A DNA stretch of 64,000 nucleotides, from positions 23,081,255 to 23,145,254 of the forward strand of contig CM046008.1 of assembly GCA_025175895.1 (NCBI GenBank), read 5' to 3'. A model generated the notes under the pieces. It saw only the letters and a program-made list of their open reading frames with translations, was not told the DNA's origin and ran no database searches. The stretch is from Wurfbainia villosa. Taxonomy: Eukaryota > Streptophyta > Magnoliopsida > Zingiberales > Zingiberaceae. The position numbers and the translations under genes were made by a program. This document shows, piece after piece, positions 10,615 to 22,699 of the stretch (its first letter is position 1; each line of letters opens with the position of its first letter).

Positions 10615-13558
10615 GTTATAGAAGTCAATCTATCTATTTCTTCATCATGGGTATTAGATACCGGATGTGCATCTCACATTTGTACTAATGTGCAGGCGCT
10701 GAGAAATAGCAGGGCATTGACAAAGGGCGAGGTGGACCTACGAGTAGGCAATGGAGCAAGATTTGTTGCTGTTGCTGTAGGAACTTATGATCTATCTTTG
10801 CCCTCTGGGCTTGTATTAGAATTATATGAATGTTGTTATGTGCCTGCCTTAACCAAGAACATCATTTCAGTTTCTTGTTTGGACAAGAAAGGATTTTCAT
10901 TTATAATAAAGAACAAATGTTGTTCAGTTTATTTAAATGATATGTTCTATTGTAGTGCACCTCTAATGAACGGACTCTACTTTCTAGACTTAGAGAGCCC
11001 TATCTATAACATAAGTACCAAGAGGTTCAAGTCAAATGAGTTGAACCAAACTTATCTCTGGCAATGTCGCTTAGGTCACATAAATGAGAGTCGCTTATCT
11101 CAGCTCCATAAGGATGGGCTGCTAGACTCATTTGATTTTGAATCATATGAGACATGCGAGTCTTACCTTTTAGGCAAGATGACCAAGACTCCCTTTAGTG
11201 GACACAGCGAAAGAGCAACAGATTTGTTAGGACTTATACATAGTGATGTATGTGGTCCTTTCAATTTTAATGCTAGAGGTGGTTACAAGTAATTCATTAC
11301 ATTTACTGATGACTTCAGTAGATATGGTTATGTGTATCTCATGACACACAAATCAGAATCCTTTGAAAAGTTCAAAGAATTCAAGAATGAAGTACAAAAC
11401 CAGCTTGGCAAGAGTATTAAGATACTTTGATCAGATCGAGGTGGAGAATACCTTAGCCATGAGTTTCGTGACTATCTAGCTGAGTGTGGGATTCTATCCC
11501 AACTCACTCCTCCTGGAACACCACAGTGGAATGGTGTATCCGAAAGAAGGAATCGTACCCTATTAGATATGGTACGATCTATGATGAGTCACACAGATCT
11601 TCCTATATCCTTTTGGGGATATGCTCAAGACACAGCAACCTTTACCCTTAACCGTGTACCATCCAAGGCTGTGATAAAGACACCATATACGATATGGACA
11701 GGGAGAAATCCCATGATGTCTTTCATGAGGATTTGGGGTTGTGAGGCTTACGTTCGACGTCAAGTCTCAGACAAACTGGGACCCAAATTCGATAGGTGCT
11801 ATTTTGTTGGATATCCCAAGGATACAAAGGGATATTACTTCTACATTCCCAGTCAGCACAAAGTGTTTGTGGCAAAGACTAGAGTTTTTCTAGAAAGGGA
11901 TTTTGTTTCTAGAAAAATTAGTGGGAGTACCTTCGATCTTGAAGAAATTCAAGATAAGGACCATAGCACTGAGACCTTGATGGAGGTTGAACAGGAACCA
12001 AAAAGTGTTGTAGGTGATGAGGTTATTGCACAAAGAGTTGTGGAACAACCACCTGTTCATGTAGACCTACCTCTTCGCAGATCTGATAGGAGTGCGTCCG
12101 TCACCGAGAGATATTCATTTCTCTTGTCGACCATGATGACGTAATGCTCATTGAGAATGAGCCTACCTCCTATCGTAGTGATGAGCCCAGATTCCCGAGA
12201 AATGGCTAGAGGCCATGAGATCCGAGATGGAATCCATGTACACCAACCAAGTATGGACTTTGGTTGATCCACGAAGTCAAACCCATTGGGTGTAAGTGGG
12301 TCTTTAGGAGAAAGACTGACATGGATGGACTTACGCATACCTATAAGGGTCGATTGGTGGCTAAAGGTTTCAAGCAAATTCATGGTATTGACTATGATGA
12401 AACTTTTTCTCCAGTGGCGATGTTTAAGTCCATTCGGATCTTGCTTGCTATTGCAGCATACCACGATTATGAGATCTGGCAGATGGATGTCAAAACCACG
12501 TTTCTGAATGGAAACTTGCTCGAGGATGTGTACATGACACAACCTGAGGGTTTTGTAGATCCACAACATACTGGGAAGGTATGCAAGCTGCATAGGTCCA
12601 TTTATGGGCTAAAGCAAGCTTCTCGGAGCTGGAATCTTCGATTCGATGATGCGATCAAACAGTTTGGTTTCATCAAGAATGAAGATGAACACTGTGTCTA
12701 CAAGAGGGTTAATGGGAACACAGTTGTCTTCCTTGTATTGTATGTGGATGACATACTGCTCATTGGGAATGACATCCCTTCGCTACAGTCTGTGAAGACT
12801 TTGCTCGGGACGTGCTTCTCAATGAAAGACTTAGGTGAAGCAGCCTGTATTCTAGGCATCAAGATCTATAGAGATATATCTAAGAGATTGCTTGGCCTAA
12901 GTCAGAGTACATACATTAACACAGTATTACTTCGGTTTGCCATACAGAATTCCAAGAAAGGACTTCTACCGATGTCACATGGTGTGAGTCTTTCGAAGAC
13001 TCAAAGTCCCTCTTCTAGAGAGGAGAGAGACCACATGGATAAGATCCCTTACGCATCTGCTATAGGATCTATCATGTACGCCATGCTATGTACTCGTCCT
13101 GATGTCTCGTATGCTTTGAACATGACGAGTAGATACCAGTCAGATCCAGGTGAGCGTCACTGGATAGCAGTCAAGAATATTCTTAAGTACTTGAGAAGAA
13201 CTAAAGAATATTTCTTGATATTTGGAGGCGATGAGGAGCTAGCTGTAAAGGGTTACAGAGATGTCAGCTTCCAAACTGACCAGGATGATTATAGATCGCA
13301 GTCAGGGTTCGTGTTTTGCTTGAATAGTAGCGCTGTGAGCTAGAAGAGTTCCAAGCAGGACACAGTTATTGATTCTACAACAGAGGCCGAATATATCGGT
13401 GCTTCCATCTCATTCGAGAGATTGTCGATAGAGGAGATGTGAAGATTTGCAGAGTACCCACAGAGGCTAACATCGCAGATCCCTTGACCAAGGCTTTGGC
13501 ACAGAAAAAGCATGATTGTCACACTAGGTCATTGGGTATTAGATACTACGGTGATTGA
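10615..13558 (+). pseudogene. pol: E2 pol pseudogene: protease, integrase, reverse transcriptase, RNase H
   Basis: Domains in order: protease with WVLDTG (about 10650); GAG-pre-integrase zinc-binding region with RLGHIN but CESY in place of CESC; integrase core with HSDVCG, FTDDFSRYG and WNGVSERRNRT; RT with MDVK, SIYGLKQASRSW and YVDD (12741-12752); and a shortened RNase H. Breaks: TAA at 11290, TGA at 11428-11430 (CGA changed), a frameshift after 12141, TAG at 13341-13343 in place of a Trp codon, and a deletion inside RNase H near 13405. The terminal stop is 13556-13558. Positions 12264-13343 are the longest clean stretch. Confidence 0.9.
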
Positions 13559-13567
13559 CACTAGTGC

Positions 13568-13578
13568 TAGTGGGAGAT
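13568..13578 (+). promoter_or_regulatory. E2 polypurine tract
   Basis: TAGTGGGAGAT immediately precedes the TGTTAG start of the 3' LTR and is the expected plus-strand DNA primer. Confidence 0.8.
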
Positions 13579-15413
13579 TGTTAGTGAAAGCCCTAGAGTC
13601 AATCATGTGATGATTGTTGTGTGGACTTTATTGTATCATATTCCTATTTATAAAGGCATGGTTATTATATTTACTTGTATTGGTGCCAAATAACTAAATA
13701 TAATAATATCCTTGAGTAGTAGGTTCTTATCTATATCAATCGATTGGTTGAATCGATAATGAGATGATATAGAGAACACTACTCTTAATCATTCCTAGTC
13801 GAGTATTAACATTCCGGGACAATGTTAATGCGTAGAGACTAGCATGTAGGTCAACACGATGACTTGATCTCACAAGTCATGGATATGAGATATCAAGTTG
13901 ACACATGGGTATGCATTGGAGAATGTATACTGAATGACCCACCAAGAGAAAGTATCATGGATCGTTATATGAGTGTCATATACTTTCTCATGTGGTTATT
14001 AGTATGACTATTAGTCCTTAGACCTGAAGTCACCATGGTTCCCTACATAAGGAGTTGCATACTTTGGCTTCGTTAAACTTCACCCGTAAATGGGTGGACT
14101 ATAAAGGCGATTACTGGGTATGTAACAAATTATGCGGAGGGATGTGAGTGATGTAGATGGGATCAATCCCTCCTATATGACGGGGGTGACATCGATATTC
14201 TTGATAGAGTGAGACCACGAAGTGCATGACTATGCCCAAATGAGTCAATATGAGATATTGAGCTCATTTGATTAGAGTGAGTCTACTTGGAGTTCAAGAT
14301 TTAGATTGTACCGAGGATGACACAGTCTATGCCTCGATTGGTCAATCTAGATGTCAAGGATAGAGGGACATTGTCACATATTGTGAGAGTCATAATTAGT
14401 AGTCACAAAGGTGATATTGGAGCTCAACATTCTTGTAACTTGGATAGCAATGATGTATTGCTAGATACCGCTCATTGCTTATGTTCCTAAATCGGTTTAG
14501 GGACATTGCCAACGTTACAAGAACCTATAGGGTCACACACATAAGAGCAATTAGATGGATATTAGGTTCATATGATGAACCATGAGGATTAGGTTCATGG
14601 GATGAACCAAATTGGATTAAGAGTAATTTAAATTAGACTAATTGAGTTAGACTCAAGTTGATTCAAGTGTTGAATGAGTCTAATTTAGATTTGATTCATC
14701 AAATCAATTTAAATTAAATGAATAGAGATTTATTAAATTAAATTGACTTGAGTCAAGTGGTTAGATTTGATCAACCATGAGAGATTAGAGGTCAAGTTTG
14801 ACTTGACTTGAGAGGGAAGATGAAAGGTCAAGTTTGACTTGACCAAATGTCATGTCATGATGATGACATGACATGGCCGGCCAATGATGGTGCTCCACAT
14901 CATCATTGACTTGGTCAATTGGTGCCACATCATGAGGGAGACCAAGGGTCATGGGAGTTACATGCATGCATGTAATCCCCCTTCCATGAAGTGGCCGGCC
15001 ACTTTAGGGGTTATGGATGGTGAATTCAATTGGTGAGTTACACTCTTGGATCATCTTCTTCCTTGGTGTTTTTCCTCTCAAGCTCTCCCTCTCCTTCCTC
15101 ATCTTGCCGAGATCTACTAGGAGTGCTAGCACACTCAAGTTTGTCTCTTTCTCCACCTATTGCTTGTGTGGATACCAATAGAGGAGTGTGCACTTGACAC
15201 TCTCGAGTTCCGGCGAACTTTTGGACGAGCAGGATAAGCGAAGGGCATCGCATCGAGGATAATGATCTCATCTCTTAGATCTAAGGTAGATCTAGGGTTT
15301 TTAGTAAGCACATACATGTTTTATAATTTTTATACTTCGCACGGATCCGTGGCCGGGGCTTCCGAGGTTTCCGCAACGCAAAAAGCTGTTTTTGCGGCTC
15401 GGAAAACCCAACA
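13579..15413 (+). repeat. E2 3' LTR (complete)
   Basis: It begins TGTTAGTGAAAGCCC and ends GAAAACCCAACA, 1,835 bp, and aligns with 6511-8152. It includes the inverted repeat GAGAAAGTAT/ATACTTTCTC, GGTTCAT/ATGAACC repeats and a CCGGCCA-rich segment near 14875-15003. The next bases (15414 on) belong to E4. Confidence 0.9.
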
Positions 15414-16609
15414 AAATTAAGGCAAAGTTCAACAATGAACTCTCATCCACCTTAAAATTGATACTCTCCCTAAACACTTCTCCTAATCCAAGTCCAATGG
15501 ATTTTCACCCTTTCTAATGCTCTCCCAAGCATGTCCTAGGGTTAGGAGTAGTTAGGGGACCAAAACACAGCTGAACATGGGTCTTACCACCAAGGTTTAC
15601 CCGAAATTAGCCTGTGTAAGTCGACTCTGTCGATTAAATCATTGGACATCATCGATCATCAGTGTCCTCATCGTGATCGATAACTAGATTTGCAGTTTTC
15701 AACATTTTCAGAAATGAATTTCTGAAATCCATAAGTAAATATATGTAGTTTTAAAAATCTTGAAAATTCATACGTATAATACTTATCATAAAAAATATGG
15801 GTGAAAAATATTTGAAAATTATTTTACCCACTAAATTAGGAGATTGATACAAAGTCCAAAAGTTAAGAAAAGCTTCAATATTGAGCCCTCTTTGTATCAT
15901 CCCATTCAATGGTGATAGCTATCAAAAGATAGACTTCACCAAAGTTTTCTAAAATGTTTTTGAAATGTTTTCAAAACCTTTAATTTCTTTTTCCTAAAAC
16001 ATCTCACTTGTATCTAGATGTGTAAAGACACATACAAGTCAAATTTTTAGTGAGATGTGGGTTTTTGTTCTTTAATGGTCTCATGCATATTCTAAGACAA
16101 TATTCTTTGATTCCCATAAAATCATGTCATAGTCCTTAATTTTATTTTAGTTTTATGCATGATGATGATTATGGCATAAATATGATTTAGATAAAAGCAT
16201 ATGCCAAAATCATGATGTCATGGCATGTGAAAGAAATCTAAGCATACATGACATATAAAGATACTTCTAAACATGATCATGACATTTTTATAGATAAAAA
16301 TGAAAATGATGTCATGTCATGGCAAGGCAAATAAATCATGGCAAGTAAAATATGCTAAGGTATAGAATACCTAAGTGTTGAATCCAAATTGTCATTTCTA
16401 GGGTTAAGTCCATTTTTGCCTTAATGCCATTTATCCTCCTAGTGTGCCATAAACCCAAAATGATACACCAATACCTCTAAGACCTATTAGTGCCAATTTA
16501 ATCATTTTTCATCTTCTCAAATCATATTGGCACACTCTAATGTGTCAACTCACAATGGCTAGGTTAACTACCCATCCACTTAGGGTTGACACACCCTAAC
16601 CCATCTAGC
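15414..16609 (-). other. E4 3' non-coding region after gag
   Basis: No open frame of note and no pol motifs occur on either strand. The stretch is AT-rich and resembles in layout the 45546-46660 region of E9: a single AGTCGACT-like site near 15620, many ATG-rich AT runs and no recognisable coding potential. If E4 were an ordinary Sirevirus, protease and integrase would be expected here. Confidence 0.55.
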
Positions 16610-18191
16610 GTGAATCGATCATGCTCCTAGGAACCCAATACCTATTGAAGCTCCTTGGGTTAACAAGGTATTAACTAGGGATAACTTCCCTAGATACCTT
16701 TCTAATGACCCTTTTAGTCTTTGAAGCCTTAGTCAAATGGGTCTTTCCTAGGTCAACTCTATAGGTGACTCCTCCTTTGACCTTCCTAGTGGCTACATTT
16801 GATTTCTTTGAGGTCTTAGCCACTAGACATATACCATGGCTAGACTTAGGGATGACTTTCCTATTAGCCTTGGTTTTTCTAGACCTAGAAATAGTTCCAT
16901 AATCAAATGGAACATTATGATAAGTCTTCCTGGGCTTAGGTTTGTGACCCAAACCTTCCTTGCCCTTAGACCGTTTTTTAACCCTAGGTCTTGACTTTTG
17001 GGCATTTGACCCTTGAATTGAATTTTCAATAATCCTAAGGGTTTTCTCTATTCTCTCAAGCATTGACCTCAAGACTTGGTTCTCTAGCTCTAATTTTCCC
17101 AATTTTGAATTTTCATTAGATTTTTGGGAAATGTTCTTCCTCTTAGGCATGTGTCTACCCTTCTTAGGTTTAATGCCTAAATTTTCTTCTATTCTCCTAA
17201 TGGACTCCTTTGGTAAAATATTTCTAGAATTATGAATCCTAAGTTTGTCCTTAGTTACATGAACATGCTTGGTACCTAAGCAATAAACCTTTTTATTTCT
17301 ACTAGCATGCTTTTCATTAATAATTGCAAGAGAACTAAAATAATTTTTAGCATGCTTTTTATCCCTAGAAATTGAAGGTGCATTATTTAAATGTACCTTA
17401 GGGTTAGCTTTGGAAGCTCCCCCTACATGAGATACATCTTCTTGCCCTTTCTTCCTCCCCATAGGGCATTGGCTTCGGTAGTGCCCCTTTTGATTGTATT
17501 TAAAGCACACAATGTGCTCTTTGCTTCTAGTTGTGGGGACTCCGACATCCTTTGACTTTGGGTTGACTTTTGGTACCGGTGTTTTCTTCTTAGCCAATTT
17601 TAGGCATTTACTCTTGTAATGCCCTTTCTCCCTACACTCAAAGCATATTATGTGATTTTTATTTAAAATAACAACACTTGAGTTACCTAGAGAGGTGGAG
17701 GATTCTTCTTGATCACATCTTCCGGAAGTAGATGCTTCGTTTTAACTTTGCTCCGGAATAGAAACCCTTTCCTCCCCCTCAATGCTAGAGGTGGAGGTCT
17801 CCACCAAATCATCAACATCTTCAAATGTTGTGGGTGCTTCTTCCTCGGCATTCTCCTCTACTTGTGCCGGTTGGAAATTTTCTTGGAATTTCATTATCTT
17901 ATTCCATAGCTTCCTTGCATCCCTATAGTCACCCAATCTAGACCAAATATGGTTAGGTAATAAATCACTAAGTAATTTTATTACCTTGAGATTTGTCTTG
18001 AAGTCTTTAATTTGATCTTGGGTCCACCTTGATTTCTCAATTGGCTTGTTGTCTTTGTCCCTAGGCATCTCAAAACTATTTTCTACAATAATCATAAAAT
18101 CAAAATTGGTTTCGATATATACCTCCATCCGTTTCTTCCACCAAGAAAAATCTCCATCGAATTTCGGTGGATGGATGTTATAGTCGGCCAT
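16610..18191 (-). pseudogene. gag: E4 Sirevirus gag with two zinc knuckles, two in-frame stops
   Basis: The start codon on the minus strand at 18191 lies about 43 nt from the primer site; the adjoining open frame to 18299 runs into the LTR and is not used. The N-terminal half has the FDGDFSWWKKRMEVYIETN motif of copia gag (UBN2/DUF4219 type). A TAA at 17742-17744 interrupts, and the same frame resumes with a canonical CCHC knuckle CFECREKGHYKSKC near 17620, a second knuckle CFKY...C with one Cys lost near 17490, and a long Lys/Arg-rich tail. A TAG at 16671-16673 precedes the conserved YLVNPRSFNRYWVPRS ending. Only two stops and no frameshift suggest it is younger than most copies here. Confidence 0.85.
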
Positions 18192-18233
18192 CTTATAGTG
18201 CTTGTGTCGGCGATTAGTCCTCAACAAGCTCCT

Positions 18234-18247
18234 TGGCTCTGATACCA
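18234..18247 (-). promoter_or_regulatory. E4 primer-binding site (Met-tRNA)
   Basis: The minus strand reads TGGTATCAGAGCCA exactly, two bases inside the LTR end. Confidence 0.9.
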
Positions 18248-18249
18248 CT

Positions 18250-19552
18250 TGTAGGGTCGATATGTGTTGGCCGGCTAGAGGGGGGTGAATAGCCCTCAAT
18301 CGTCGTACGGTGGAATACGATCATTCTCATTGCGTGTTCGTCTACAATTATCGTTAACACAGTGGAAACAATAGAAACAATAATAATACTAACATACGCA
18401 AACACACACGATATACGTGGTTCGGAACCGAATGGTTCCTACTCCATGGGCGAGCTCTCCGAGCTCTAGTTATGCGCACGACACTAACTAAACTCCTTCT
18501 CGACTACACGTCAAAGGTGGAGAAACCTCGTACAAGCTATTATAACAGTAATACTACAGGAAATACAAAGATATAAGAAATACAAGTAAAGAACACTTTA
18601 CAACTCTTTGCTTTGAACCCTTTCTTGTTGCTTGCTTTGGATGGCTCTTGAAGGACTGGAATGCAGCAGCAATTCCCCTCCAATCTCTTCCTTAGAGGCT
18701 TGGTGAAATCCCCCATCTTGAGCTCCATTTATAACCTGCATCAAGCTGATTTTGTGCGCATCAGTCGACTAATCATGACCATCAGTCGACTGGTCATGTA
18801 GTCGTTGTCTCACAACGGCCAGATCCATGTTGGTTAAGTTCCAATGGATCACACATCAATCGACTGATGGCACCCATCGATCGGTACCCATCGATCAGTG
18901 GCGAAGCTCGACTGCTTGCGTGCGGTCGCGATCAATCGTACTTCCCTTAAGCGATCAGCGATCTTATCACGATCAATGCCCTCCCATGGCAATCGACTGA
19001 TCAGCCAGACTATGTTCAGTCGAATACTGGTTGAACCCATACGACCTAGAGCAATCGACTTGCACCTATGTCAGTCGACTGATGTTGGGTAAAACCTCAA
19101 ACATCAAGCTGTTTGAGCATTCGACAACCAGTCTTAGCCACTTGGCCAAGTCCACATCATCCCTCATGGAGTTCCCCACCGAAGCTCTCTTCCCTCGGCC
19201 TACGTCCCTCGGATGCGCCAAGCGCAATGCTTCGCAACGCCATCCTTCGCGTCTCATGCCCTCGAAGTATGCTTCCCAAGGACTCACTCCATTTGCTCCC
19301 CGTCCGGCGGTCCCTCGGATGCACCAAGCGCACGTCTTCGCAATGCCATCCTTCACCGACTCAAGGACCCCAAGCCTAGTGAACTTTCCAAGTCCTCAAG
19401 ACTTCCCACATGCACCAAGCGCATGGCTTCGCAATGCATTTCTCACCAAGCATCAATTGCACGGCTTCGCAATGCTTTGGATTTTTCCCACACCAAGCTC
19501 CATGCTTGGATTTTCCATGTCAACACCATGTTGGACTTTCCCATGACAATCC
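18250..19552 (-). repeat. E4 5' LTR, main part
   Basis: On the minus strand the LTR end CCCTACA falls at 18250, next to the primer site. The stretch GCCGGCTAGAGGGGGGTGAA near 18270 is nearly the same as in the E9 LTR (48464-48485). Several CAGTCGACTG-type sites occur at 18765-19085, and a pair of GATGCGCCAAGCGCA-like repeats at 19213, 19319 and 19410. It is interrupted at 19552 by E3, and the remaining 87 bp lie at 28902-28988. ORFs seen in this stretch on the + strand are accidental. Confidence 0.75.
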
Positions 19553-21728
19553 TATTGGGTTTCCGACACTGCGGCGTGTGTGTGTTCGATCACGTTTCAT
19601 AAACATGAACACAGCGGAAGCAATAAAAATAATAAATCTACATTTATTACAACACACACAACACACGCATGCATATTACAACATGTGTAGACATAACCGT
19701 AAATTTAAATTTGCAATAAAAGGAAATTTATCTACATTATACCTTTCGTATGACGTGTAGCGGGAACGACATCAACCGGAACGATCCTCGCTAGAATCGT
19801 CTCTATCCGTATCCACGCCGAGTTCCTCGGGATGACTTCGCTAAGCCACGAGCTTCGTCTTCGTACGGGTTACTAGCCTCGTGTTGAAGACGACGTGATC
19901 GAGAGATGATCACGATCCGAATCCAAATTCGGATCCTAATACGAGTTCTCAAAACTCGCTTCTCCGGAGAGGTATTCGTCAACCAATTGACGAATCCTTC
20001 ATCCTCCACCTCAGAGGATTACCGGAGATCGAATCCCCGATAAGTTAGCCGCTGTCGGAGCTCTAACCGTCGTCCAAACCACGCTCCAACGAGAGGAGAA
20101 GAAGCTGTCCAGAAAACTGGACAGCTTGGTGGAGGAGTAGGCGCCGGCCAAAACAAGGAAGCCAAGTGCTTACCTTTTCACCGAGGCCTAAGAAGATCAC
20201 CGGAGGGTTGCCGGAGGCTGAAGCTTGGATGCCGGCAAGGAGCTGGACGGCGGCACAAGGAGCTAGGCGGCAAGCTTAGGGTCGACGCCGAAAAACTCCT
20301 TCAATGGGGTGGGCGGCAACTTTTGCTAGGGCTTGGACTAGGGCTTAATTATCCATTAAGCCCTCTTTTATAGAGAACTAATTCTCTTAATGGTTATTGG
20401 ATCATAATCATTAGGCCCGTTAACCCGCTCCATTAAGATAAGTTAAAATAAACCAAACCATGATGGTTTATTTTAAGTTAAAACGAACCGAACCAACTTT
20501 TGGTTCATTCGTTTAAAATAAACCAAACCCTTTGGTTTATTCTCCTCCATTGGATTAGAACCAAACCATTTTGGTTCATCCATTACGCCTTCATAAGACT
20601 CGCCCATCCACGCCCATTGCGATCAAACGATTTCATGCTCGCTTATGTTTGGTCCAACCAAACCTAGTTTCTCTCGTCCGAGAATCCCATTCTCAAGCTC
20701 GCTTTAAATCCTTTCGATTACGCTGCAGCGTGGTGACCAAATAGGTTCTCGCTTATGTTGGCCGCCTATAATTAACCATTAATTATAGAACGATCATGAG
20801 TGGCACCTAGTAGTACATCATGATCCCCAATTAACCAAAAGATCAACTGATCCGTAACTATTTCAAACCCTTCAAGACCTAATGAATCGTGCCCCATTCC
20901 TTCACTCATCTTATACCCACTTGGTTCAGACATGGTCTATAGTGTCACCTCACTAGGTCCGACTACGCCACACCTAGCCCAAGTATCATTTCTCGCCCCA
21001 CGGATTCTAGTTACTCCACATGTATCAAGAGTACCTTACTCTAAACATGTAATGCTTTGGCCAAAGACTTTAGTAACAATCCGACGAGAGGCCATGGGTA
21101 TACATCTCCTCGCAAGGAGTGGTGAATCTTTATAGGCTATTCAAACACCTTCGATCACTGACTTATACCCAATCATCCCGGTCCACATCTCCTTAGAGAT
21201 GCTTTGCTTAAGATGTCAAAGCATAAGTCTCCATGATCAAGATGACTTGAATACCGCAAGTCAAAGGAACATCGCACTTAAGCCACAAGAAGAACTTCAT
21301 CGACATATCTATATATGCAGAGAACCATATGAAGTCTTACTACCGGGTCACTCCAATGAACTAGTTACCATAACTAGCATCCACGATTAACTGACATCAC
21401 AATGTCTCCACCAAAGGAGAATCACCGCTTGATACACCAAGGAGTATACTGCGGTTAGTCTCGATGTAACTGATGGTGTCCAAATCCATCAATTCATCGA
21501 CTAGGATAATTCCGATACATCACAATTACACATGTAGAGATACTCACTAGTTGTGATCCAATCACAAATTCTCTCATGCCGTGAATCGATCGTGACATTC
21601 AAGAAATGAGTTTAAGATCCAATCAAATACATAAAACATGTATACTCAAATAGTGAATCTTCATTTATCATATAAATGGTTCATACATAAGGCGATTGCC
21701 TTAGGACATCTCTCATATATTACTAACA
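19553..21728 (-). repeat. E3 3' LTR
   Basis: 2,176 bp, aligning with 26694-28896. The inner end is CTAACA at 21723-21728 next to the polypurine tract. The outer end reads TATTGGG instead of TGTTGGG, so the terminal dinucleotide is mutated. A TATA box (TATAAAA, minus) lies at 20366-20372. A perfect 10-bp inverted repeat CTATAATTAA/TTAATTATAG with a 3-nt loop occurs at 20766-20788. Confidence 0.92.
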
Positions 21729-21741
21729 GACTCCCACTTGG
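21729..21741 (-). promoter_or_regulatory. E3 polypurine tract
   Basis: Minus-strand CCAAGTGGGAGTC lies directly before the 3' LTR start TGTTAG. Confidence 0.8.
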
Positions 21742-21744
21742 CCT

Positions 21745-22699
21745 AAGTCAATCGCTACGGTATCCAATACCATAAGCTCGAACATGACCCTCAAACTTAT
21801 TTTGAGGTAATGCCTTAGTTAAGGGATCCGCTAAGTTCCTTTCAGTGGGAATTTTCTCGATTTGTATTTCGTTCCTACTGATGATCTCTCTGATAAGATG
21901 ATAGCGGCGAAGCACATGTTTGGATCATTGATGAGACCACATCAAGTTCAGAGATGAACTTCTTGATCCAAACCGCTTCCTTTGCTGCTTCCAAAGCTGC
22001 AATGTATTCTGCCTTAGTGGTAGAATCCGCTACAGTCTCTTGTTTGGAACTTTTCCAACTCACTGCGCCCCCATTCAAGGTGAACACGTATCCAGACTGA
22101 GACCTGGAATCATCCTTGTCTGTCTGGAAGCTGGCATCCGTATACCCGCGTATCACCATGTCCCCTTCTCCATATATTAGGAACACATCCTTAGTTCTTC
22201 TCAAGTACTTAAGGATCGTCTTAACAGCCGCCCAATGATCCATTCCTGGATCGGACTGGTATCTGCTCGTGACACTCAGAGCGTACGATACATCGGGTCT
22301 TGTACATAACATAGCATACATGATAGATCCTATTGCGGATGCATAGGGAATCTTACTCATGCAAATCCTCTCGTCTTCTGTGCGCGGACACATAGACTTC
22401 GAAAGGTGTACCCCATGCCTGATGGGTAGGAAACCTTTCTTGGATTCTGACATGCTAAACCTCTTTAGCACTCGGTCTATATATGTAGACTGCGAAAGAC
22501 CAAGCAACCATTTCGATCTATCTCTATAGATCTTAATCCCGAGGATGTAGGTTGCTTCTCCCAGGTCTTTCATGGAGAATGTCTTGGATAACCAAACCTT
22601 CACTGACTGTAAGATTGAGACATCGTTTCCTATAAGTAATATGTCATCGACATACAATACTAGGAACACGACTGCACTCCCACTAACCTTCTTGTACAC
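21745..22699 (-). pseudogene. pol: E3 pol, C-terminal part: RT palm and RNase H, truncated
   Basis: The open frame 21875-22699 encodes FLVLYVDDILLIGND (catalytic YVDD near 22640), MYAMLCTRPDVSYAL, and RNase H motifs GYTDASFQTDKDD and STTKAEYIAA. It is in a different frame from the upstream integrase/RT ORF, with an overlap at 22660-22699 that marks one frameshift. After FISELDVV the RNase H is shortened by a deletion near 21935; the tail (IPTERNLADPLTKAL type) runs on to about 21748 in another frame. Confidence 0.9.

Larger units (their letters stand above)
6511..15413 (+). mobile_element. E2: Ty1/copia LTR retrotransposon (Tork-like), 5' LTR truncated by E1
   Basis: The order is truncated 5' LTR 6511-8152, primer site 8153-8166, long leader to 9779, gag, pol, polypurine tract and complete 3' LTR 13579-15413. 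The first roughly 160 bp of the 5' LTR (present in the 3' LTR at 13579-13737) are missing because E1 adjoins at 6510. E2 itself interrupts E4, whose sequence resumes at 15414. E2 is a sister subfamily of E1: LTR and pol are alignable but clearly divergent. Confidence 0.9.

Noticed and set aside
19031..19602. Several overlapping + strand ORFs (up to 171 codons) that could suggest a host gene
   Set aside because: They lie inside the E4 5' LTR, on the strand opposite to the element, and arise from GCCAAGCGCA-type repeats. No domain or splice pattern is visible.
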